The position numbers were made by a program, and so were the translations under genes. From the NCBI GenBank assembly GCA_965601485.1, contig OZ271846.1, positions 806,001-870,000 of the forward strand: a DNA stretch of 64,000 nt, read 5' to 3'. Positions 36,086-45,636 of this stretch are shown here, piece by piece. The DNA comes from Methylotenera_A aquatica (GTDB lineage Bacteria > Pseudomonadota > Gammaproteobacteria > Burkholderiales > Methylophilaceae). The notes under the pieces were generated by a model. It saw only the letters and a program-made list of their open reading frames with translations, was not told where the DNA came from and searched no databases. How positions within the stretch are numbered: the first letter of the stretch is position 1; the number at the start of each line of letters is the position of its first letter.

Positions 36086-36772
36086 TCATGGCTTTTTATT
36101 ACTGATTTCATATGCGTTTAAAACTAACTTCACTGCTTCCTCAATACTGCATTTAGATGTCTCTAGAAGAAGCGCATCGGCGGTTTGAATGAGCGGCGCG
36201 GCGCTACGCCAACTATCGCGCTCATCGCGACTTTGCAGATCTGCTAAAATTTGCGCGTAATTGGCGTTTAAGCCTTTGTTGATTAGCTGTTTATAGCGTC
36301 GCTCTGCACGAATTTCTACGCTCGCCGTTAAAAAAATCTTTAATACAGCATCTTTAAAAATCACAGAACCCATATCGCGGCCGTCAACTACCAGTCCGGG
36401 TGCTTTACGAAATGAGCATTGCAAGTCTAATAAGGCATTACGCACTTGTGGGTGAGTCGCCACTTGAGATGCGCCGCTGCTCATCTCCTCGCTTCTAACG
36501 GCTTCTGTAATGCGTTCACCGTCTAAATATATTTCATTTCGGCTAAACTGGATCTTCAAATTTTTTGCTAATTCGCCAAGCATTTCGGCGTCATTCCACT
36601 CGATATTATTTTTATAAGCCTCAAATGCCACAATCCGATACAACGCGCCAGAATCAAAGTAGTGAAAATTTAATTTTTCGGCTACCAATTGTGCAACAGT
36701 ACCTTTGCCGCTGGCAGAAGGACCGTCAATGGCAATAACTGGAATAGTTGAAAGAGTAGAATTATTAGCCAT
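36086..36772 (-). CDS. cmk: cytidylate kinase
   Basis: Cmk phosphorylates CMP and dCMP. The 228-residue P-loop kinase has DGPSASGKGTVAQ at the N terminus, the DGRDMGSVIF segment and the RDERDSWR lid. It belongs to the tyrA-aroA-cmk-rpsA-ihfB gene line on this strand, although 341 bases separate it from aroA. Confidence 0.96.
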   Translation of the reverse strand: MANNSTLSTIPVIAIDGPSASGKGTVAQLVAEKLNFHYFDSGALYRIVAFEAYKNNIEWNDAEMLGELAKNLKIQFSRNEIYLDGERITEAVRSEEMSSGASQVATHPQVRNALLDLQCSFRKAPGLVVDGRDMGSVIFKDAVLKIFLTASVEIRAERRYKQLINKGLNANYAQILADLQSRDERDSWRSAAPLIQTADALLLETSKCSIEEAVKLVLNAYEISNKKP

Positions 36773-36862
36773 AAGTAAAGCTTATCAAATAGATATTAAC
36801 AATGAATTAGATTAAAAATTTTAATGGGTCAATAATCGTTTTACAAACTTTGGAAGCCCGAA

Positions 36863-37087
36863 ATGGCTAAAACAATTTCATTTGCAATTTTATACTTCAC
36901 CGTTGCTTTTAGGGTGGGTTATTTGTTAACAGGTAGCGCTTTTGTAGTCCGCTTATTGGCTGTGATTAAGTCAGCTTAGAGTGTCGATGTTTTTTATTTT
37001 CACGAAAAAGCGTGGAAAAATTTTGAGGAAACCAGCACAGAAAAATATGCCAAAGTGTTTAATTTAGGCTCGCTACATTTGCATTAA
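36863..37087 (+). pseudogene. DUF2061-type small membrane protein gene with one in-frame stop
   Basis: An ATG at 36863 opens MAKTISFAILYFTVAFRVG, then YLLTGSAF, which matches the first half of DUF2061 membrane proteins. A TAG at 36977-36979 stops it after 38 codons, and the same frame continues with VFYFHEKAWKNFEE, the typical second half, to a TAA at 37085. The usual Glu-Pro motif in the middle is also altered. Apart from the single stop the 74-codon frame is intact, so decay is recent or, less likely, the stop is a sequencing error. It lies antisense to its neighbours and fills the gap between cmk and aroA. Confidence 0.75.
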
Positions 37088-37113
37088 TTTAGCTTAACTT
37101 ACTTGATTGTTAG

Positions 37114-38394
37114 TTAGCTAACCAGCTTTTTAAACTCATCAAAATAATTCGGGAACGTTTTATTTACGCATTTTGGGTCATTAATGGTAATTGGTACACC
37201 ACCAAGTGAAACCAATGAAAAACACATCGCCATGCGGTGGTCATCATACGTATCAATCACCGCATTAGGCCTTAGCTGTGCGGGTGGCGTAATGGTTAAA
37301 TAGTCGGCGCCTTCAATCACGGTGGCACCCACTTTGCGCAACTCAGTTGCCATGGCAGTTAAGCGATCTGTCTCTTTTACGCGCCAACTGGCGATGTTGC
37401 GCAAGGTGGTTGTGCCGTCGGCAAACAAAGCCATGATAGCCAATGTCATGGCGGCATCGGGAATATGGTTGCAATCTAATTCAATGGCTTTAATTCGTTG
37501 TGTTTTTTTTGATTGAATATGATTTTTGCCATAGCTAATTTTGCCACCCATCAGTTCAATGGCATCTGCAAAACGCACATCGCCTTGAATGCTGTTTTTG
37601 CCTAAGCCATCTACTTGAATGTCACCACCAATTGCGCCGGCCGCTAAGAAGTAAGACGCACTTGAAGCGTCGCCTTCAACAAATATTGTTTCAGGGCTTG
37701 AATATTGGCTGTCAGAGGCTATCATGAATTGTTGCCAGCCTTGGCGCTCAACTTGTACACCAAATTTAGCCATCAAATTAAGTGTAATTTCAATATACGG
37801 TTTTGAAATCAGCTCGCCCACCACTTCAATAGTGGCTTTTTGCCCGCTTAAAGGTAATGCTATCAACAATGCCGTTAAAAACTGGCTAGAAACATCACCA
37901 CGTATTTGAATTGGCTGAATTAAATCTAATATAGTTGGTGAAATAGTAAGCGGCGGAAAGCCGTCATTGGCGTCATACTCAATATTGGCGCCTGCTTGAC
38001 GCAGTGCATCTACTAAGTCGCCAATCGGTCTTTCATGCATGCGGGGGACTCCGCTTAAATGGTAATGGCCATTTGAAAATGCCAATGTGGCAGTCAAAGG
38101 CCTAAAAGCGGTACCCGCATTACCTAAAAATAAATCGGCATTTTTGTTCGGAAAATTACCTTTGCAACCTGTAACGCGCCACGTGTTTTTGGCTATATTT
38201 TCAAAATTAACCCCCAATATTGCCAAAGACTCTAGCATACGACTGGTGTCGTCAGAATCTAGTAAATCATGAATTTCAGTTACGTCATTAGCCAGCGCTG
38301 CTAGCAGTAAAGTACGGTTTGAAATGCTTTTGGAGCCAGGTAAGGTGATAATGCCTTTTGCTTGGCTGGCGGCGGGTATGCTGAGTTGTTCCAT
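37114..38394 (-). CDS. aroA: 3-phosphoshikimate 1-carboxyvinyltransferase (EPSP synthase)
   Basis: AroA joins shikimate 3-phosphate and phosphoenolpyruvate in the aromatic pathway. The 426-residue protein has the PGSKSISNR loop, LFLGNAGTAFRPL, and DTYDDHRMAM near the C terminus. It follows tyrA by 11 bases, so the two are likely cotranscribed. Confidence 0.96.
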   Translation of the reverse strand: MEQLSIPAASQAKGIITLPGSKSISNRTLLLAALANDVTEIHDLLDSDDTSRMLESLAILGVNFENIAKNTWRVTGCKGNFPNKNADLFLGNAGTAFRPLTATLAFSNGHYHLSGVPRMHERPIGDLVDALRQAGANIEYDANDGFPPLTISPTILDLIQPIQIRGDVSSQFLTALLIALPLSGQKATIEVVGELISKPYIEITLNLMAKFGVQVERQGWQQFMIASDSQYSSPETIFVEGDASSASYFLAAGAIGGDIQVDGLGKNSIQGDVRFADAIELMGGKISYGKNHIQSKKTQRIKAIELDCNHIPDAAMTLAIMALFADGTTTLRNIASWRVKETDRLTAMATELRKVGATVIEGADYLTITPPAQLRPNAVIDTYDDHRMAMCFSLVSLGGVPITINDPKCVNKTFPNYFDEFKKLVS

Positions 38395-38405
38395 TAACGA
38401 TTTTC

Positions 38406-39278
38406 TTATGTTTGTTTGGATTTACTATTTGCCCAATTGTTGCGTGCCACACTGGCGCGCTCAAATAAAGCTTGCAGGCCAGCACCATCCTCATGCTCAA
38501 GCAATTGTTTTAATTGGCTTAATTCAAGCTGGTAGGCCATTAATTCACTCAATAAAGCCGTTTTATTGGCTAAACTAATATCGCGCCACATCTCGGGGTG
38601 GCTGCCTGCAATACGGGTGAAATCTCTAAAGCCGCTTGCCGCAAATCCGAACAATTGCGCGGCGTTTGCGCGCGACGCAATATCATCTACTAAGGCAAAA
38701 GCCAATAAATGCGGCAAATGGCTCACTGCTGCAAAGATACCATCGTGCGTTGCGGCGGTCATTTCAGATACATTTGCACCACATACTTGCCACAGTTTTG
38801 TCACAGCAGTCACAGCGTCTATATTAGTTTCAAAAGTAGGCGTTAACACTACATTTTTGCCCTCATACAAATCAGGCATAGCGGCCGATACACCGCTTTT
38901 TTCAGCGCCAGCTATTGGGTGGCCACCTATAAATTGATTAAATTGCTCACCTAAAACTGCTTTGGCACATTCCAATACATTGGCTTTTGTGCTACCAGCA
39001 TCAGTAATTACGGTTTGCTTGTTTAAATGAGGCTTGATACTTTGTAAAATAGCATTGGTTTGTGCAACAGGTGCGGCAATTAGTATCAAATCCGCATCTT
39101 GAATAGCTGCTTCTACATTGGTTTCTAAGCTATCAATCACACCTAAATCCAATGCTTCATTTAAGCTTTTTGCAGTACGCCCAACACCAACAATATGCGA
39201 TATAAACCCTGCTTTTTTTAAAGCTAAGGCAACTGAACCACCAATAAGGCCAACACCAAAAATAGTGAGTTTTTTCAA
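38406..39278 (-). CDS. tyrA: prephenate/arogenate dehydrogenase
   Basis: This 290-residue NAD(P)-dependent enzyme performs the oxidative decarboxylation leading to tyrosine. It has the Rossmann motif GVGLIGGSVALALKKAG and the catalytic histidine in GGHPIAGAEKSG. There is no chorismate mutase domain, so it is the monofunctional type. It starts the tyrA-aroA unit. Confidence 0.93.
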   Translation of the reverse strand: MKKLTIFGVGLIGGSVALALKKAGFISHIVGVGRTAKSLNEALDLGVIDSLETNVEAAIQDADLILIAAPVAQTNAILQSIKPHLNKQTVITDAGSTKANVLECAKAVLGEQFNQFIGGHPIAGAEKSGVSAAMPDLYEGKNVVLTPTFETNIDAVTAVTKLWQVCGANVSEMTAATHDGIFAAVSHLPHLLAFALVDDIASRANAAQLFGFAASGFRDFTRIAGSHPEMWRDISLANKTALLSELMAYQLELSQLKQLLEHEDGAGLQALFERASVARNNWANSKSKQT

Positions 39279-39362
39279 AAGAAAATAAATTGAGCAAAAG
39301 GAATTAGGATTGTAGCATGCGAGTCAGTAAAGATTCTCGCCGAGAAATATTAGCTGTTAGTT

Positions 39363-40097
39363 TTACAGCCACTCACCATCTATCAACTTTTGTTGTGGTT
39401 TAAATTGTTGTTTATATGCCATTTTTTTGCTATCTTGAATCCAATAGCCTAAATATAAATAGGGCAGATTTAAGCTTTTTGTCCATTCGGCTAGCCACAT
39501 AATGGAGTAGGTTCCGTAGCTTGCTTTGGTTTCAGTAGCATCATAAAATGTATATACAGCCGATACGCCATCTTTCACAATATCCACAACGCTGACGATT
39601 TTGACCTGATTTTTGGCATTTTTAAATTCAATCATTAGGCTTTCCACATTGCTTTGGCATAAAAATTGGCGGTATTGTTCGGCGTCATCTTTGGAGGCAT
39701 TACTTGTTTCACCCATGATTTCATCTTGATGTCGCAGTGATTGATATCTTTCGTATAGTTCGTAATGTTGCTGATTAAAATACAGCGAAAAAATTTGTGC
39801 TGTGAGTTGCGCATGTTGTTTGTAAGCGCGTTTTTGGCTGCGGGTTGGCTCAAATTCGCTCAGTGCTAATCGCACAGCAATGCATGCTCTGCAGTTTTCG
39901 CAATGAGGTCGGTAGGCAAATTTTCCGCTGCGCCTAAAGCCTTGAGTAATCAATCCGCTATAAATGTTAGCATCAATTAAATGTTGTGGCGTTGCAATTA
40001 AGCTTTGCGCGAGTTTATTGGGCAGATAGCCGCACTTATATGGTGTGGTGACATAAAATTGCAGTTTGTGTAGCGGTTGTTCGAAAGGTAATGTCAT
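39363..40097 (-). CDS. bpt: aspartate/glutamate leucyltransferase Bpt (ATE-like)
   Basis: Bpt adds leucine from Leu-tRNA to proteins with N-terminal Asp or Glu, marking them for ClpS/ClpAP degradation. The 244-residue protein has the arginyltransferase-family cysteines in KCGYLP and HCENCRACIAVR and the C-terminal YLGYWIQDSKKMAYK motif. It is 21 bases after aat, so both N-degron transferases are in one unit. Bacterial members are leucyl rather than arginyl transferases by analogy with the Vibrio enzyme. Confidence 0.92.
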   Translation of the reverse strand: MTLPFEQPLHKLQFYVTTPYKCGYLPNKLAQSLIATPQHLIDANIYSGLITQGFRRSGKFAYRPHCENCRACIAVRLALSEFEPTRSQKRAYKQHAQLTAQIFSLYFNQQHYELYERYQSLRHQDEIMGETSNASKDDAEQYRQFLCQSNVESLMIEFKNAKNQVKIVSVVDIVKDGVSAVYTFYDATETKASYGTYSIMWLAEWTKSLNLPYLYLGYWIQDSKKMAYKQQFKPQQKLIDGEWL

Positions 40098-40118
40098 AAT
40101 TTAAAGCATAAGCACATG

Positions 40119-40823
40119 CTAAAATTTTACCAGTTTAGTCAAATTTTGCATGAATTCTTCACGCTCAATTTCGTATGCGCCAAAGCTTGCTAGCAGTGGA
40201 GTATGCATTTGGCAATCAATCATGCCAACGCCTTGATTTTGCAAATGATTCACTAAATGCACAAAAGCGACTTTAGAGGCATCGGTTTGGGTATGAAACA
40301 TACTTTCGCCATAAAACATTTTGTTGATAATTACGCCATAACACCCGCCAACCAATTGATTGTCTACCCAGCTTTCCATACAAATGGCATGGCCTAATTG
40401 GTGTAAATCGCAATAGGAGTTAATCATTTCTGGCGAAATCCAGGTATTTGATTGAAGGGTACCTGTCTGTCCAAGACGTTTTGATTCACTACAAGCTTTT
40501 ATCACATCGGCAAATACCGTATTAAAGCGCACTGCAAATAGGTTTTTTTTGAGTGTTTTTTTAAGTGAGGTGGAAATTTTCAGCTCATTGGGGAATAACA
40601 CCATACGCGGATTCGGGCTCCACCACATGACTGGCTCCCCTGGATTAAACCAGGGAAATATACCTTGGCAGTAAGCATCTAATAAGCGCGCGGCTGTTAA
40701 ATCGCCACCAATCGCGATTAAGCCGTTAGGTTCAGTTAATGCTTGGCTTAAATTTGGAAAAAGGCAGTCGTTTTCAATCGCCGCTACTCGACCTGTTTCT
40801 AGTTGGTAATAACCGTGACTCAA
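40119..40823 (-). CDS. aat: leucyl/phenylalanyl-tRNA-protein transferase
   Basis: Aat adds Leu or Phe to proteins with N-terminal Lys or Arg in the N-degron pathway. The 234-residue protein has the conserved GIFPWFN and WWSPNPRMVLFP segments, then GGCYGVIINKMFYGESMF, all typical of the family. It stands between the HMA-MauE gene and bpt with short gaps. Confidence 0.95.
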   Translation of the reverse strand: MSHGYYQLETGRVAAIENDCLFPNLSQALTEPNGLIAIGGDLTAARLLDAYCQGIFPWFNPGEPVMWWSPNPRMVLFPNELKISTSLKKTLKKNLFAVRFNTVFADVIKACSESKRLGQTGTLQSNTWISPEMINSYCDLHQLGHAICMESWVDNQLVGGCYGVIINKMFYGESMFHTQTDASKVAFVHLVNHLQNQGVGMIDCQMHTPLLASFGAYEIEREEFMQNLTKLVKF

Positions 40824-40838
40824 ACTAAATAACCAAGC

Positions 40839-41594
40839 TTAAATTAGCATCCAAGCTGCCATTGCTACCATCAGTAAATCTTCAATAATAGTGACAGTGG
40901 TCATGGGCAAATTAAAACCTGTGCCTAAGCAGGCGCATTTAATTTTTTGATTTTTAACTACTGCTAAAATAACACCAATGCTAGAAAAGCTCATCACAAT
41001 CAGTGTGATGATATTAGTGAACACGAGGTTGAAATTGATTAAATAGGCAACGCCAAGGATAAGCTCAATAAAGGGGTAAACAAAGCCATAGATGTTCATG
41101 CGCTTTGCTAATAAATCGTACATGGCATAACTGCTGGCAAATCCACTTAAATCGAGTAATTTAAAAAATGAAAATACCAAAAAGAAACCAGCCATGAAAT
41201 TGGGCATAAAACGATGTAATAAAAATTCACCGGATGTAAATTCCACTGCCAAAGTGACTAATAAAATGTAGAAAAAAACCAGTAACAATGGTTTGTAAGT
41301 GCTTAGCCAGTTAACTTTTTCGGCAGGGATTTTAAGCGTAATAGACCGATTAGTTAATGACTCAGTTACTGATACTATAATTGGATGCAATTCATAGTTG
41401 CCCACTTTTGCCAAAGCGGCATTTAACCCCACTAAACCTACAGTAGGACTTTTTAACACGACCTGAGGGGGTTCAAGCGTTACTTCAACTATTTCTGCCA
41501 ACGGTGTTAAAGTTGCCTTAACGCGATTCATACAACCGCCGCAAGTCATCCCTTTCACTGAATAAACTGTTTTCATTTTTGAATGTCCATCCAT
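40839..41594 (-). CDS. fusion of a heavy-metal-associated domain with a MauE-like membrane domain
   Basis: Residues 7-70 form a heavy-metal-associated (copper chaperone-like) domain with the metal motif GMTCGGC. Residues about 95-250 form a four- or five-helix membrane domain resembling MauE/DoxX proteins (FFKLLDLSGFASSYAMYDLLA). MauE helps fold methylamine dehydrogenase through disulfide formation in methylotrophs, but there are no mau genes here. A cysteine pair (CAC) in a loop near residue 220 could join in metal or thiol chemistry. The likely role is metal or disulfide handling at the membrane. A second ATG seven codons in is an alternative start. The gene is 15 bases upstream of aat on the same strand. 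Confidence 0.8.
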   Translation of the reverse strand: MDGHSKMKTVYSVKGMTCGGCMNRVKATLTPLAEIVEVTLEPPQVVLKSPTVGLVGLNAALAKVGNYELHPIIVSVTESLTNRSITLKIPAEKVNWLSTYKPLLLVFFYILLVTLAVEFTSGEFLLHRFMPNFMAGFFLVFSFFKLLDLSGFASSYAMYDLLAKRMNIYGFVYPFIELILGVAYLINFNLVFTNIITLIVMSFSSIGVILAVVKNQKIKCACLGTGFNLPMTTVTIIEDLLMVAMAAWMLI

Positions 41595-41745
41595 TTATGA
41601 TGATGAAGTGGCGTTCTTAAGTCAACTAGTAACATAAATTACACCAATCTTACAAATATAAGCTTTTTAATCAAGCAATTAGAGCGTAAAATATAATGTT
41701 TAGTTGTCGTTTGATTTAAATACTCGAATTAAATATAAGTACCGC

Positions 41746-43956
41746 ATGGAAATTTACACCAATAATTTAGCAAAACCAATTCACACTTACCGACCTTATT
41801 GGGCTAAACGCTTCGGCACTGCCAAAATGTTGCCGATGACGCGCGATGAAATGGATGCTTTAGGTTGGGATAGCTGCGATATTATTTTGGTGACAGGCGA
41901 TGCGTATATCGATCACCCAAGCTTTGGGATGGCTCTGGTTGGACGTTTGCTTGAAGCGCAGGGCTTTCGCGTGGGAATTATCGCGCAGCCTGATTGGCAA
42001 GATGCTAAAGCATTTAAAGCATTGGGTAAGCCTAATTTATATTTTGGCATTACCGCCGGCAATATGGATAGCATGGTTAATCGCTATACCGCAGATAAAA
42101 AAATTCGCTCAGATGATGCCTATACACCAGACGCCGCGCCCAATAAACGGCCAGACAGAGCAGTTTTAGTTTATTCACAACGTTGCCGCGAAGCTTATAG
42201 TCAAGTGCCGTTAGTAGTAGGCAGTATTGAAGCCAGTTTGCGCCGCATCGCTCATTATGATTACTGGTCTGATAAAGTGCGCCGCAGTATTCTGGTGGAT
42301 TCTAAAGCGGATATTCTGCTTTATGGCAATGCAGAACGTGCGCTGGTTGAGCTAAGCCACAGAGTTGCTAAAGGCGAAAAAGTCGCCGATATCCAAGATA
42401 TTCGCGGTACGGCTTTTTTACGCAAGCAAATTCCAGAAGGTTGGGATGAGATTGAAAGTACTAAGTTGGACCGCCCTGGCACGATTGATAAGCCAGTTGA
42501 CCCCTATGAAATGAAAATGGGCAAAGCCGATGCTAGCTGCGCGACCGATGAAAAAAGTGCCGAAACTAGCGTCAAACTTGCACTGCCAGCAGGAACCAAC
42601 TCAATTACCATTGTGCGCAAACCAAAGGCCGATAGAAGCAAGCAAGTGGTGCGTTTGCCCGATTACGAAGCCGTTTCAAAAGACCCAATTCTATATGCGC
42701 ATGCGTCGCGTGTGTTGCACTTAGAAGCTAACCCTGGTAATGCAAGAGCTTTAGTTCAAAAACATGGTGACAGAGAGGTGTGGCTGAATCCGCCGCCAAT
42801 TCCTCTCACCACCAAAGAAATGGATTATGTATACGATATGCCGTATGCTCGTGCACCGCATCCTATTTACAAAAATGCCAAAATCCCTGCGTGGGAAATG
42901 ATTCGTTTTAGCGTAAATATTATGCGTGGTTGCTTTGGCGGCTGCACGTTTTGCAGTATTACTGAGCATGAAGGCCGCATTATTCAAAGCCGCAGTGAAG
43001 AATCAATTTTGAAAGAAGTAGAAGAAATTCGCGACAAAGTGGATGGTTTTACCGGTGTGATTTCTGATCTTGGTGGCCCAACGGCCAATATGTACCGTAT
43101 TGCCTGCAAATCTGAAAAGATTGAGCAATCGTGCCGAAAACTAAGCTGTGTTTACCCTGGTGTATGTGAGAATTTGAACACCGACCATAGCGCGCTGATT
43201 CAGCTATACCGCAAAGCACGCGCCATAAAAGGCGTGAAGAAGATTTTAATTGGTTCTGGCCTACGTTATGATTTAGCAGTGAAATCGCCAGAATATGTCA
43301 AAGAGTTGGTGCAGCACCATGTGGGCGGCTATTTAAAAATCGCGCCAGAGCACAGTGAAGAAAATGTTTTAAGCAGGATGATGAAGCCGGGCATGGGCGC
43401 TTATGACGAATTTAAAGCCATGTTTGAAAAATTCAGCGCTGAGGCAGGCAAAAAACAATATTTAATTCCCTACTTTATTGCGGCGCACCCAGGTACCACT
43501 GATGAAGATATGCTGAACTTGGCTTTGTGGCTGAAGAAGTATGAATTTAGATTAGACCAAGTGCAAAACTTTACCCCCACGCCAATGGCAATGGCGACTG
43601 CTATGTATCACAGTGGTAAAAACCCACTACGTAAGGTAACGGTCGATTCTGATGATGTGCCGATTCCAAAAAATGGCTTGCAACGTAAATTGCATAAAGC
43701 ATTTATCCGCTATCACGACCCAGCCAATTGGCCAATCTTGCGCGAAGCACTCAAGAAAATGGGGCGTGAAGATCTAATTGGTAATAGCAAAAAGCATTTA
43801 GTGCCTGCTTTTCAGCCTGCTGTGATGGGAGCCATTCGGCAGTCCGATGGCAGTACATTTAAATCCAACAAGCTACTGCCTGCCAAGAAATATGGTGGCT
43901 TGCCTAAATCATTTAATAATATTAAAAATGCAGCAAGGCCAGCTCGCACTAAATAG
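41746..43956 (+). CDS. ygiQ: YgiQ family radical SAM protein
   Basis: The 736-residue protein has the N-terminal YgiQ region (YRPYWAKRFGTAKMLPMTRDEM, D-G-W-D) and a radical SAM core. The CX3CX2C cluster ligands are Cys396, Cys400 and Cys403 (CFGGCTFC). The C-terminal DUF3362-like tail is Lys-rich. It should bind a 4Fe-4S cluster and S-adenosylmethionine; its substrate is unknown. The ATG at 41746 is chosen because the longer frame would need a TTG at 41704 and adds residues not typical of YgiQ. It is divergent from the HMA-MauE gene. Confidence 0.93.
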   Translation: MEIYTNNLAKPIHTYRPYWAKRFGTAKMLPMTRDEMDALGWDSCDIILVTGDAYIDHPSFGMALVGRLLEAQGFRVGIIAQPDWQDAKAFKALGKPNLYFGITAGNMDSMVNRYTADKKIRSDDAYTPDAAPNKRPDRAVLVYSQRCREAYSQVPLVVGSIEASLRRIAHYDYWSDKVRRSILVDSKADILLYGNAERALVELSHRVAKGEKVADIQDIRGTAFLRKQIPEGWDEIESTKLDRPGTIDKPVDPYEMKMGKADASCATDEKSAETSVKLALPAGTNSITIVRKPKADRSKQVVRLPDYEAVSKDPILYAHASRVLHLEANPGNARALVQKHGDREVWLNPPPIPLTTKEMDYVYDMPYARAPHPIYKNAKIPAWEMIRFSVNIMRGCFGGCTFCSITEHEGRIIQSRSEESILKEVEEIRDKVDGFTGVISDLGGPTANMYRIACKSEKIEQSCRKLSCVYPGVCENLNTDHSALIQLYRKARAIKGVKKILIGSGLRYDLAVKSPEYVKELVQHHVGGYLKIAPEHSEENVLSRMMKPGMGAYDEFKAMFEKFSAEAGKKQYLIPYFIAAHPGTTDEDMLNLALWLKKYEFRLDQVQNFTPTPMAMATAMYHSGKNPLRKVTVDSDDVPIPKNGLQRKLHKAFIRYHDPANWPILREALKKMGREDLIGNSKKHLVPAFQPAVMGAIRQSDGSTFKSNKLLPAKKYGGLPKSFNNIKNAARPARTK

Positions 43957-44044
43957 CAAGCTTTGAATATTCAGTTTAAAACCAATCTGAACCAAATTGG
44001 TATTTTTAAAGTCTTTAAAAAGCATTTCAACTTAAAGGGTTACT

Positions 44045-44923
44045 ATGTTTTTTTCTAATTTCAGCTATCAATCAGCTGCCAAAATTATTGTCGCCAGCTT
44101 AATCTTCAGTACATCTTTTATGGCGCAAGCCACCGAAAAAGGCTTATTTTGGAAGCTGGAATCACCCACTGGTATTGTAAGTTATCTATTTGGCACTATG
44201 CATACGGATGACAATCGCATCACCAATTTTTCGCCCAGCGTGATTGACGCCATTAAAAGTGTGGATACTTTTATCATGGAAACCAAGCAAGATAACAATG
44301 ACCCGACAGTGTTATTGATGCAAGACGCTACTTTGCGTGAGATGCTGACTGAGCAAGAAATTGAGCAGGTGCGCGAACTGGCTGATTTTCATGTGATGCA
44401 TTTAGATGCGGCGATGCGCATGAAGCCGTGGTTGCTGGCAGTGGTGTTTGATTTGCCCAAGCCGCAAACGCCTTTTGCACAAGACAATTTGTTGATGTCT
44501 ACTTCAGAGGATTTATCCAAAGATATTGATGGCCTAGAAAGCAGTAAGGCGCATTTTGGCATTATGGATGACTTTAGTCGTGAAGAACAATTAGTGATGC
44601 TACGTTCGGTATTAAAACGTACTAAAGAGCAAAAAGAAGCTGATTTTGAGCGATTAATGGCAGCCTATTTAGAAGGCGACTCAGATAAAATCAGTGCCTT
44701 AGACGAAGAAATCACAGGTGGTATGTTGCCAAAGTCTATTTGGTCAAAAATGAAGACTAAATTGTTGGATGAGCGAAATGTGGTGATGGCAGAGCGAAGT
44801 ATTAAAGCAGCCAATGAAAAGCCAGTATTTGTGGCCGTTGGTGCATCGCATTTGGCGGGTAAAACAGGTTTAATTGAGGCGTTCAAAAAAGCGGGATTTA
44901 AACTAAGCATAGTGGCCAAGTAA
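44045..44923 (+). CDS. TraB/GumN family exported protein
   Basis: The 292-residue protein has a signal peptide (about 1-29, cleaved after AQA). The TraB/GumN fold follows, with GLFWKLESPTGIVSYLFGTMHTDD at the N terminus, a METK motif and the late VAVGASHLAGKTGLIE motif. The family contains conserved Glu and His residues that suggest metal-dependent hydrolase activity (Tiki-like proteases are relatives); no substrate is known. An AAAGGG ribosome binding site precedes the ATG. It is 88 bases after ygiQ. Confidence 0.85.
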   Translation: MFFSNFSYQSAAKIIVASLIFSTSFMAQATEKGLFWKLESPTGIVSYLFGTMHTDDNRITNFSPSVIDAIKSVDTFIMETKQDNNDPTVLLMQDATLREMLTEQEIEQVRELADFHVMHLDAAMRMKPWLLAVVFDLPKPQTPFAQDNLLMSTSEDLSKDIDGLESSKAHFGIMDDFSREEQLVMLRSVLKRTKEQKEADFERLMAAYLEGDSDKISALDEEITGGMLPKSIWSKMKTKLLDERNVVMAERSIKAANEKPVFVAVGASHLAGKTGLIEAFKKAGFKLSIVAK

Positions 44924-45062
44924 AAATATTGAGCGGTGCCTTTAGGAAACAGGCAGTTTGATATTGTATAACGCACTTGGCTTACTTGTCCTTGAGCACC
45001 ACAAGATAAGCCAAATTAAAGTCTCTTGCACAGGAAACCGCCCCTACCAATAACATTATATA

Positions 45063-45632
45063 TCACTCATTTACATGGGGCCCAGCCTTGTATTTAATCA
45101 CCTTAGTATTTTGTGACACGTAGATAAGTTTATCGGTTGCAAAGCCTAGCACTTTTGCTTGCGCAATCAGCTGCTGCTTGATTGGATAGGCCAGTTGTGG
45201 CGTGCGGGATAGTATCCACAAATAATCTTTACCACTGGTGACCATTACATAATTGTAATAAGGTTTATCAAGCTCAATAATATTGTAAGGCGCATAAAAG
45301 GGGCCAAAAAAAGAGACTTCTAATTTACCGTTATAGGTGCCATTTGCGTTGGCTGGTTCCACAAATCGCGCTTTACCTTCTGCTTCTTTCCACTCATTTT
45401 TCTTGACGTTATAGCCGCGATTAATCACCTTAATCGTGCCATCTTCGTTTTTGATATATTGCGCTGTTACATTTTGTAAATCGCGCTCAAAGCTGTGGTC
45501 AAGCCGCGCAATTTCGTACCATGTGCCTAAGTATTGATTGGCATCCAAATTCTCAACGACTTTTAAGCCCTCTATCTGATTAGAACAGCTCAACAAACTA
45601 AAGCTTAACAATATCAATAACCACTTTTGCAC
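45063..45632 (-). CDS. blc: outer-membrane lipocalin Blc
   Basis: Blc is a lipoprotein of the lipocalin family that binds fatty acids or lysophospholipids at the outer membrane. The 189-residue precursor has the lipobox LLSC (Cys16). The family signature YLGTWYEIARLDHSFERDL is present, as are the closing YPIKQQLIAQAKVLGFATDKL region motifs. It is the third gene of the tight rhlE-yaiI-blc run, 4 bases after yaiI. Confidence 0.93.
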   Translation of the reverse strand: MQKWLLILLSFSLLSCSNQIEGLKVVENLDANQYLGTWYEIARLDHSFERDLQNVTAQYIKNEDGTIKVINRGYNVKKNEWKEAEGKARFVEPANANGTYNGKLEVSFFGPFYAPYNIIELDKPYYNYVMVTSGKDYLWILSRTPQLAYPIKQQLIAQAKVLGFATDKLIYVSQNTKVIKYKAGPHVNE

Positions 45633-45636
45633 TTGC

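Noticed and set aside
40839..41594. MauE-like domain as a sign of a methylamine dehydrogenase cluster
   Set aside because: No mauA, mauB or other mau gene is in the window and the HMA fusion differs from true MauE.
44924..45062. Possible small remnant gene between the TraB/GumN gene and blc
   Set aside because: A short minus-strand stretch reads like coding sequence but has no recognisable family and several stops.
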